From Amoebidium appalachense (lineage: Eukaryota > Ichthyosporea): a stretch of 64,000 nucleotides of DNA. The number at the start of each line of letters is the position of its first letter. Position 1 is the stretch's first letter. Position numbers and translations under genes: made by a program. Positions 40,487 to 50,903 of this stretch are shown in pieces. Under the pieces are notes generated by a model. That model ran no database searches and was not told the DNA's origin. It worked only from the letters and a program-made list of their open reading frames with translations. The stretch spans positions 4,774,001-4,838,000 of the forward strand of contig CAVNZM010000004.1 of NCBI GenBank assembly GCA_963693365.1, in the 5' to 3' direction.

Positions 40487-43086
40487 CCTTCTTCTTTTTT
40501 TTCCTGGCTTTTTTTTTTTTCCCCGTTGAAAATCTGCATTTCGCTGTATGTAACTTAGACAATCATTCAACTCCCTCCCTATCCCCCCCCCCCCCCCCCC
40601 CCCCCCCTCCCCCTTTCCCCTCCCCCCTCCCCCCACCTCCCCCCCCCCCCCCCCCCCGGGCAAAAAAACCCTATACACTCACACGCACGCACACATGCCC
40701 ACCCACCCACACCCTATCCGGGCTTGCCCAAATCCAGGCACACACACCGTAAAGCAGACTGCAACCCACAACATAAGGACTGTCATCTCCCAAACCACAC
40801 CCAAATACACCGTAACCATCACCGTGTCTTTCGCAAACTTTTTACCACGTTAGCACACCACATCTTGCCGCATCGTAGTTTAATGAGCCAATGAGAGTAT
40901 GACAGCGTACGTCTTTAAATTCTATTAGTATGTTTATGTTTTGGTTGGATCGATGCGAGGCCTGGTGCTCCCCACTAACGGGGCAAAAACTCTTGGTTGA
41001 GTGACTGTGTAGTACTGGTATAGTATGATCATTATTATGATTGGTAAGGTGTGTTATAACCTGCATAGCTGGTTGCACCATTAGCACCTAACTCTTGGGT
41101 TACCGTACAGTACCCACTGGCGTGGCTGGGGTTGATACCCTGGGCAAAGTGTGTACATATAGTTAGGACTGTTATAGGTGTGTTAGCTTTAGCTAATAGC
41201 ATCGTAGCACCCTAGCTAGGGTACTGTCGGTGCTGGGTGGAAGACGGTAGTTCCCCCTGAGGGCCCCTAGGGGTACCTCCGGGAACAAATCGGGATAAAA
41301 GAAAAAAGGTTACCGTACAGTACCGGGATAAAAATAGACAACTAAACCCCACAACATAAGCAGCCTGAACTACCGTGGCACGATATTTATGAGATACTAC
41401 ACACATGCCCCATCACCCCACAGCACTACCACACCATGTTAAAACCCCCTCAGTCATCTCAGGAAAAATTTCAGTAACAGATCCCGGCCCTACATATATA
41501 TCAACACCAATAATCTTAAGTTGCCGGCCCTATATATATCAACACCGAAAGTCTTAAGTTGAATAAACCTCTTTCCATAAATGTGTATATATACGTGCAA
41601 TTCGATTGTTCAGAGTGCCATAGCTGCGGCATCTGTTCAACCCCTGGCGAAGTCTGGAAAGAACTTATGCATTTGGTAGTATGATAGGTTATTATGCCCT
41701 CCCAGCCCGGAGGGAGGGGGGGGGGAGGGAGGGAGGAGGATGGGAGGGAGGGGCTAGTTTTTACCCAATTTGGCGGGCCTTTGCATTCCTTCTATCCTCC
41801 CCCACGGCCCGGGGAGGGGGGGGGGGGGGGGGGGGGGGAGGGGGGTGGTTGCTGTTGTTAGCGCACTTTAGCTGTTGTCTGGAGCTTAATTCATCAAAGC
41901 CTCAAAAATTTTGGCATTGATCAGGATGTGTTTTGCGAGGTTCCAGTTAAATTTTGCTGGGAATGTGTGTTGCTTCTGTATTCAAGTTCATTCTGTTTTT
42001 TTCCTTCCCCCCCCCCCCCCCCCAAGCTGCAGGTGACTCCAGAGGCCCAGTGATACTAGTGGGTCCTCGGGAAAACGACCGGGTGGGGAGCCGGGGGGGG
42101 GGGGAGGGGGGGGGGGGGGGGGGGGGAAGGGGACATTATTTGAGTTAACTCCGTTTTTGTTTTACCTTTTTTCAAATTCTGGGACGAAAGAACAGAGGCC
42201 CACAATGATACTCAGTGACTGGGCCCACGCGGCAATGCCCGGTGGGGGCCCGGGGGGTGGAGGGGGGGGGGGGGTGCAGCCGGGTCTGCAAGCGGAGGGG
42301 CAGTAGCGCTCGCAGTTCAACATACCATAAATTTGATAACCGCATTAGAACCGGAACCTGCTGGCGAGAAGTGCCCAGCATGTGTAGGACATGCATATGT
42401 GTATGCATAAGCGTCACAGTGACTCGTGTGTGTTGGGTGGATAGCTGTGCGGGGTTGGGGTGTTTTCTGGGGGTGGTGGTGGTGGTGGGGGTGGGGGTGG
42501 TGGGGGGAGGGAAGATCGCCGCGCGTGACGCATAGCGACTGAGCAGTCACCCCTCACCCTCCGCCGCCGTGGCCACGGGACTGTTCGAAAGGATAGATAT
42601 ACAACCGCAACGAGATATTCCTGTATTACACTTTTGGCTTTTACATTCGCCATCTGCATCAAACAGGGTTAGATCTGCTCTCCACGAATTCGAACTTCGG
42701 TACCAAAATCCCTAAGTTACTGTGGGCGCGGGTTGCGGAAAAAGCAGTATATGTAGCGCGCCGATCTATCAATCGATCCCGTAAACGTAAAAAGCCCCTA
42801 CCATATAAAATCAGTATCATTTCAATCATTATAGCAATATATCTCGAATTATTGCCTCTACCGGTTTATCGGTACATAGATACATCAGCTGCATTGAAAA
42901 AACCCGTGGCTATCTATGATTCGATATATCCCTGGCCGATGTTTGTCGGTAGCATATCAGTACATCTAGTCCTACAGATTTGTAAATTTTAAATTAGTTA
43001 TCAAAAATCTTCCCATTAGCTTGTAACACACGGTACCACTCTGCCATTCTCATTATTTACGTCCCCGTGTGCATGCCATACTTAAC

Positions 43087-43161
43087 AACTATATTTGTGC
43101 AGGAACAGACAAAAAAAATGGGAACAACTATATTAGTGCAGGGACAGACAAAAAAAATGGG
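43087..43161. repeat. Tandem duplication, 38-bp unit x2
   Basis: CAACTATATTTGTGCAGGAA and GACAAAAAAAATGGGA are repeated once with a few changes. A similar two-copy duplication (CCGGCCCTA, ATATATCAACACC, CTTAAGTTG) lies at 41486-41565. Confidence 0.8.
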
Positions 43162-43535
43162 ACAAAGTGTTGACTTATCAGAGGATATAACCGTAAACAA
43201 CTCTGTGTGTTTGCCTGTGCATGTGCAAGACTGCATGCCTACGCCTGCACGTACATTCGCGCGCTACGTATACATAGGTCATTATCGATTGCATTATGAT
43301 GGACACAAACAACGATGTTAATAGTTGAATAGAAGGGACACCGCCCTAACAGTATACTTAAAGCACTTGGACCTTCCTGAATATTTGTTAACATCATAGA
43401 CGCTCGTGCATCCTAAAACGAAACACACTATGCCCACGTGCACCATCTAAAAAAACATACGGTTGTCTTCAGAATCCAGCATCGGCAGTTGGCTCACATC
43501 TACAGCCGGGCTCCCGCGCTGGCCCAAACCACCAC

Positions 43536-44709
43536 TCAAGCTTGAACCCCCCATCTTTGGTTATCAATTTCACCGTTTTTACCTTCCGATTCCAGCCTAA
43601 CCTGTTGGTCCAAGAAGAATTTCGAACGAGGGGGACTCATTGCTCCAGTCGCCTGCAAGCTCGGCCCGAGATCCAAATCCAAATCCGGCAGGCTGAATGC
43701 CTTGTCGTCAGGCTGCTTAGCCGCAAACTGGCTCGAAATTTGATTTATGTTTTGGTTTGAATTTTGATTTATGTGTGGGGTTCCATGATTGATGTTTTGG
43801 TTCCCCTGATTTATGTTTTGGTTTCGGGGGTTAGCCACCATTATGGGACTAAGGTCGAACACCCCCAGCCCTCCGTCCTGTATGGGCTGCTGCTTCAGTG
43901 GCTGACCATTATCCGACGGCCCCATAAACCTGAAAGCGGTGCTAGCTCCAAAAGACCCTCCCGATCCTCGTCTTTCCAAAGTAATCGTATCCAAATCCAT
44001 GTTTGTAAAATCTCGAGATTCCCCCCGTTGCTGGCGATTCCGCTGCCGCGCCGCCATCGCCGCCTGACGCAATCGGATGATATCTTCGTCGATCTCGATC
44101 GGATCGTAATCGACATTCGACTGTAAATTCGTCAGTAAGTTAGGTTTCCAGCCGGCTGCTGGGGGCTGGGGGAACTCGTCCGAGAACGGTTGGTCCAGAT
44201 CGAATTTCAGCGAGTCGAGGTTGAGGTTGAAATTCTGCAGACTATGTTTGCGTAGACCCCTTCCGCGCTCATTCGGATTTAAGCCCCCCCTTTGATCGTA
44301 GAATTCGTCGTCTTCAGCCACTGGAAACAAGGAATTTTGCTGGGTGGTGGGGGGGTTTTGCTGATGGCTGATGCCACCAACCACGTCTATCAGCTCTTTG
44401 AGGTTTTGGATGTCGACGTCGGTAAGGTCCGGGGTGCTGCGGTTGGGTAACTTAGTATCCGTAGGATTACTGCTGGGCTATTATAATGCTGATAGCGCTC
44501 CCCCCCCTCCCCCCCCCCCCCCCCACCACCACCTCCTCCCCCATGGACACACAGACACACAGGCAAAGAGAGGAAGGAAGAAGGGGGAGAAACCACACAC
44601 ACACACACACACACACGCACACACATAACATACAAAAACACTATGCCAGCCTATGCGCACACGCACACACGCACGCACGCACGCACACACGCACGCACGC
44701 ACACACGCA

Positions 44710-44748
<39 letters not shown>

Positions 44749-45023
44749 CCACACTGTGGCGTACACACAAACACACGTGCAGACGTGGATACTCCGGCAT
44801 ATAAATTAATATGATACCTCGTTCCATCGACAACAAGAGTTCCATATTCCCCCATCAAACCGAAGGACAGGCAGAAAAGTAAGAATGAGCTACCCCTCAT
44901 GCCGACCCCCTTCTCCCCCCCCCCCTCCCCTCCCCCCCCTCCCCCTCCCCCCCCCCCCCCCCCCCTTCCCCCCCCTCCACTCACCCAAAATAACACAGGC
45001 AACAGCCGCCACCACCGACACAT

Positions 45024-45063
<40 letters not shown>

Positions 45064-45075
45064 TCACACAGACAC

Positions 45076-45107
<32 letters not shown>

Positions 45108-45479
45108 TCACACACCTCTCTCACGCACACATCGCGCGCGCGTACGCACACACACACACACGTGGCCTCAATGCTGATTCGATTATCATGAACACCCGGC
45201 CCACAAGGGCCAAGTACGTACGTGTCTAAGCTTCCATCCTGTGTATGCCTCCTTAGGGTCTTCTTCAGCTTCATTCCCGATCCCCTTCCCCTCCCCCCCC
45301 CTCCCCCCCCCCCCCCCCCCCCAAACCAAAAAAAAAAAGGGAAAAAAATAAATTAAAGCAAAACATATATTTTTGCTATCTCAGTTTTCTTTCACACTGT
45401 GTACAGGCAAAGCGTTTGCACTGCACATGTGCATGTGCATGTGCATGTGCATGTGCATGTGCATGTGTGTGTGTGTGTG

Positions 45480-45537
<58 letters not shown>

Positions 45538-47031
45538 CGTGCGTGCGTGTGTGCGCACGCCCTCACGTGCGTGTTTCCATGCCTGAACTTTTGCTAGTGT
45601 TTACACAGTGGTTACTCTGAGTCCCCAGACACATACCTCTTGGCACGTGCCCTGGTGTGCGGGGAGAAAAACGAAGACGGTAAATTGCGATCTTTGAGGG
45701 GTTTTTCGGTGATGCCCTCCTGCTGCTGTAGCTGCATCAAGTGTTGCTGCCGTAGGCCACCTACATAGATTCCCACCAAACTGCAAATTAGTTCTTATTT
45801 AAAACCCCACGGTTTGCACTGCAATTGATACGATGCCTTGTATTCTGTCTCTTTGCGTGATTGGAACCCAGGGGCTAGAGCCAGGAGGTGGGGGGGGGGG
45901 GGGGGGGGGGGGGTTGAATACGCTACAGAGTGCAAAGGCACAAACAAAGAGCATGCTGCATATAAGCAAAGCCGTTCCCCCCCTCCCCCCCTGGCAATTG
46001 CAGGACTCAACGATACATTGCCCACACCATGCAAACATTGAAAAGGGACATAAATGGGACAGCCTAATTTCCTAAAAACACCTGTAAATTGCATCGGCAT
46101 CGATTGCTGTTGCTGTTGCTGCTGCCACCCATCCAATTGGTTCATTCTCAGCGCCTCCCCGAGGGCCGAATCCAATCTCTCCATCTGTTCGTTGAGAGCC
46201 AATGGCAAAGAGTTTGTGCGGCGCATATAATTGGTCGGGTAAGGGGCTGCGCGGGAATTTGCGTGGAAACGCGGCGACTCTGTAGATCCGGGTGTGCTAC
46301 TGCATGACAGGGAACCAATCATGTGTTAGCGTCATTGTAACAATACTGCGGGCTTTCCTGGCTTCTATAAAAACGAAACGATGCACATTCGCTCTCGTGG
46401 CTCACAGGAAAAAGGCGCAGTTTGCTAATATAATGGCGGATAGGAGGGATGCATATGATCTCAGGATCATGAGTGCACGTGGGTGTCGGTGCGTGTGCGT
46501 ACGCGCGCTCGAACACATGTGTGTGCGTGCGGGCGTGAGTGTGTGCCCATGTGTGCGTGAGTGTGACTGTGTGTGCGAGTGCATCGCTCGCGCGCACAAG
46601 CAAACATACACGTGTGCCTGCCTGTGCACGTGTCTGTGTGTTACTGTGGAAGTGTGTGCATAGACTCCAGCGCTGCTCTAATTAGATCGATCGGCCGGAA
46701 TATCATCTAGCCAAGAGCTGGCCAGCGGCGCGCAGTCGATATTATAAATACACCAGTATTCAGTCGAAAGGAGCAAGATGATGAGATCATGGAGCAAGTT
46801 GGAAAACTTCTTCAAGTTCTCGCCTTTAACCACACAGAACGAATGGAAAGCACCTGGAATCACTACGCTGTCCTTACACTGTCCGAAAGAACAGTACATG
46901 CGATCTAGTGTGCTACTCTTGTCTAACAATCTTCAATTGCCATCTTCACTTGTTCGACTTCACTTTTTTACTTCTATTCAATGCAGAAAACCCTGCCACC
47001 CTTCTGTCCCTCTCCCCCCCGTCCCTCCCCC

Positions 47032-47078
<47 letters not shown>

Positions 47079-47250
47079 CCACCCCCCTGAGACTCTCTCT
47101 CTCTCTCTCTCTCTTTTACTCTCTCAGTCTCTCTCTCCCTCTCTCTTTCTTTCTTTGTCTCCTCCCCCCCCCCCCCCCCCCCCCCCCCCCCCACCCCCCT
47201 TCTCTCTTTCTCTAAGCACCCATATCTCTTCTCCCTGCTCCACCTTGGGG

Positions 47251-47289
<39 letters not shown>

Positions 47290-47754
47290 GCAGATCCCTA
47301 CGGGAAGGGATGAAGGGCGGAGTGGGGCGGGACGGCCCGGGGGAGGACTGAGGGGGGGAGATCTGCCAGCAAGCTCTAGACGGAGCGAGAAAGGCAAGGG
47401 GAGAGGGGGGTGGGGGTGGGGAGTAGAGAGGAGCTATTACAGAGACACAACGAGAGAAAGAGGGAGATAAAGCTAGAGAGGGGGAGAGAGGGAGATGCAT
47501 GTGTGTGAGAGAGAAAGAGCATAGAGATAGACTAAGTTGAAGGGAGAAAGCGAGGGGAGAGACAGCAGCTGAAGGGTAAGCGAGAGAGCTGGGTCACGGC
47601 CCTTAGGCCCAAATTCATATTGACACACAGACACACCGACACGCACATGTACACACCTGCAATCACAAGTGGCAGTACCAACAAGCACACGCTCACGGGG
47701 ACGCGGGGAGGTGGGGGGATAGAGGAAGTGTGAGAGAGGAAATGTGAGAGAGAA

Positions 47755-47848
<94 letters not shown>

Positions 47849-47886
47849 CGTGTGAGAGCATGTGAGTGAGTGAGTGAGTGAGTGAG

Positions 47887-47951
<65 letters not shown>

Positions 47952-48013
47952 CATGTGTGTGTGCGAGCGAGAGCGAGAGAGACAGAGAGAGATCGAGAGA
48001 GCGAGAGAGAGTG

Positions 48014-48074
<61 letters not shown>

Positions 48075-49170
48075 AACGGGGGTTTGTGGAAGGGGCAGGG
48101 GGAGGGGGGGGGGGGGGCAACCTTTCGCTGTCCCGTCGAAATTTGGCCAAAGACTTTGCAAAATGTTGATCTACCGAGTCTGTACTTTGCGTCCGCCGGG
48201 GTTGGCGGCCACAGGGACTGGATGGAAAAATGGGGGCAAGGCGGGGAGGGGGGGGAGGGGGTGGGGGGGGGGGGGGGGAGGGGTAGGAGGGAGGTTAGCG
48301 TAATTGCAGGCTTTGTGGGAAGAATATTCAAAAAGAAGGGCTGATGATGAAATGCATGGGGCATGGAGATTGGGGAGGGGTTGGTTGGATGTGGGTGGTT
48401 GGTGCAAAGGAGTGGGGAGAAGGAGGTGTGTGTGTATGTGTGTGTGTGTGTTGGGGGTGGTGGTGGGTGGGTGGGGGGGGGGGGGGGGAGGAAGGGGAAG
48501 GGATGATTGGGCAGTGGGGAAACTAGGTAGAAGGGAAGAAGTTAAGAGCTGCCTGAGCGCTTGTGCGGGAGTGCGCGCGCAGCGCAGTGTGTATATGTGC
48601 ACTGTACACGCAGTAAGGGGGTTGATAGTGGGTAGACTTTGGGGGGAGGGGGGTGACGGGGGGGGGGGGGGGGGGAGGGGGGGAGGGGGGGAGTGAGAGG
48701 AATGGAGGGCGTCCCACTCTCTTGCTACTGTGATGGTTTTTGGAATCAAATGTCTAGTGTGGTACTTACTCCGTGGTTAGTCCCTTTAACCTCAATAAAG
48801 GTATCCAAGGAGCCCCATACTTCCTACCATGCTATCTGAGTTCCCGTCAAATTTCTTTGATATTCTTCAATGAAGCTGCAATCACATATCCCGGCCCTGT
48901 TATATCTCACCTTTCCAAGTCCTGCTGGATGGTGCTACCAAGGTCCAGGCCTAAGCCAACATTATTCCCCAATGGTGCCCTCTGATTGGGTAGCACCTGC
49001 CCCCGCCATTAAATGTTAAATTTCCACACCATATGTTCCTTCTAATATCGGATGCACTCTCGAGCTCTGTCTACATGTCTCTCCTTCTCCCTCTCCTCTC
49101 TCCTTCTCCCCCCCTCCCCCCTCCCCCCCCAGCACCCCCCCCACACACATAAGCATACACAGCATGTTTA

Positions 49171-49261
<91 letters not shown>

Positions 49262-49340
49262 CTTTGTATGCCTTTGAGTGGATGTGTCCTTGTGAGTGCT
49301 TTGCAGAGATTATGCACAATATACACACATCCACGCAAAG

Positions 49341-49378
<38 letters not shown>

Positions 49379-49550
49379 GGGCGCGCACGCACACGAACGC
49401 ACGCACGCATACACACACACACACACACACACACCCGTGCGCACGCACACACGTACACACACAGGTGTAGCTGCACACGTGTCAAGGCACATACGAAAGA
49501 GAGACAGATTTAGACACATGCACAACATGTATGTACACACACACGCACAC

Positions 49551-49611
<61 letters not shown>

Positions 49612-50550
49612 ACGCACACACACACATTCGGGTGCACACAAGCACACCTCCCCCCGCCAACAAGCGTGCACGCACGCACGCGTACACCTACCCGCCCACA
49701 CACACGCACGGTGGCACGGCCTACAAGCACCATTTCACGGGGAAAAAAGTGTTTCCTACCTGAGTCTCCAGAAATTCCAAATCCTCCAGCTGAAGCAGTT
49801 GGCTCTCAAATGACTGTGTGTGCCCCATCTGCCGCTGATATTACAATACAATGAGTATTTATGTTGTGGGCGCATGCCCCTTTTTACTATTCAAGTTAAC
49901 GCTAGCCGCTTCACGAATGTTTGGTGCCTCTGCACGCGCGTGTGTGTCACTATGTGCAGTGCACGTCTGTGGAGTATGTGTATGTGTGCGTAAGTGTTTT
50001 GTGTATGTGTGTGTGTGTTTGTGTACGGTGTGCGTGTGTGTGTGCATGCGCGCGTATCATTGTGTGTGTATGTGTGCCTGCGCGCTTGTGTTGTGTGCGC
50101 ACACATGCGTGTATTTTTATGCGCATGTGTATGTGCGAGGGCACGTGTATATATATTTGTGTGACAGTTCCCAGTCTATATATGTACACTGACGCATATA
50201 CGTCCAGTGTGCGCGCATGTGGGTAGTGTATGTGCCTGTCCTGCATTATCAGCCATTAGACTCGGGTTATACAGAGACCGAGGTCATGGGCAGTTACAGT
50301 ATGTGCGAGCACGGCGGGAGTTGCAAGGTTGTGTATGTAAATTTTGCTGTTGATTGGGTGAATGGATGGGTGGGGGTGGCCTTGCCGTCGGCGGTGGTCG
50401 TGTGTGACTGTTTTCGTGTGTGTGTATGTGTGTGGGTGTGTGTGCGCGCGCGTGCGTGCACGCGCGTTTGTATGCATATGGCAGGGGGGAGGGGGGGGAA
50501 GGGGGGAGGATACGAACCGGTCGTTCATGTAGCACCTGGTTGAAATTCAT
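43536..50550 (-). CDS. TONDU-motif protein with YAP-like LPxSFF segment; candidate TEAD cofactor
   Basis: Exons: 50550-50536 (ATG; MNFNQ), 49834-49760, 48996-48911, 48217-48122, 46299-46082, 45760-45637, 45251-45222, 44472-43536 (TGA). The sum is 1581 nt, 526 aa, with all phases matching. Residues 70-85 ([16 protein letters not shown]) match the TONDU motif of VGLL4 (SVDxHFAKxL), which binds TEAD transcription factors. Residues 185-200 ([16 protein letters not shown]) resemble the TEAD-binding omega loop of YAP/TAZ/Yorkie (LPDSFF). Between them lie a 14-3-3-type site RTNSLP (Ser121), a likely helix ([20 protein letters not shown]) and a Q7 tract. The rest is disordered: acidic-hydrophobic blocks ([23 protein letters not shown]) that could activate transcription and an Asn/Gln-rich stretch at about 430-460. 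No WW domain is seen. A nuclear cofactor role is inferred. The first exon could instead be internal (an AG precedes GAATACTTCACA), with more exons upstream. Confidence 0.8.
47757..48071. repeat. Microsatellite cluster (GT)n-(GT)n-(GA)n
   Basis: (GT)n at 47757-47838 and 47885-47942, separated by GTGA repeats, then (GA)n at 48013-48071 ending about 50 nt from the donor of the TONDU exon (48122). Sense strand (minus): the intron starts GTTGCCCCCC then (TC)n then (CA)n. Confidence 0.9.
49171..49259. repeat. (GT)n microsatellite
   Basis: About 44 units in the intron between exons 49834-49760 and 48996-48911. Oppositely oriented (CA) runs lie at 49345-49433 and 49548-49603 in the same intron. Confidence 0.9.
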
Positions 50551-50846
50551 TGTGAAGTATTCCTGTGCGATTCAAATGAAAATTTCGGTGACGGGCCAGT
50601 TCTGGCATAGATTTGGCGAAGAGTTGATGGTGTGTAGAAGATGATAACTGCAACAAGCAAACAAAAACGAAGAAAAGTTATCAGACCATGCAAACTAACG
50701 GAGAGATTCTCCCGTTGCCTTGTTATCCCTGAAAAACTGTGCCATATTTAGAGTTGCGTGTGAATAGATGTCGCGAGCCGCTTATGTGTATGTGTGTGCG
50801 CGCGCATGTCCATGCGGTTGGTGTGAAGCCGTGGTGGTGTGTCTCG

Positions 50847-50903
<57 letters not shown>

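Larger units (their letters stand above)
39114..43535. other. Spacer between ATG9 (5' end) and the TONDU-protein gene (3' end)
   Basis: Both neighbours are on the minus strand, so this holds the ATG9 promoter and the 3' flank of the upstream gene. No gene was recognised. Seen here: an ATATGCAA-type minisatellite (39955-40075), T-to-G tract junction (40434-40484), the 16-mer GGTTACCGTACAGTAC twice (41098, 41308), and two short tandem duplications (41486-41565, 43087-43161). Confidence 0.55.

Noticed and set aside
46082-46322. CRTC (CREB-regulated coactivator) identity for the TONDU-protein gene
   Set aside because: The RRTNS segment resembles CRTC, but the N-terminal CREB-binding helix motif and the GGSLPNVN and GGSLPDLTN segments are missing, while TONDU and LPSSFF motifs are present.
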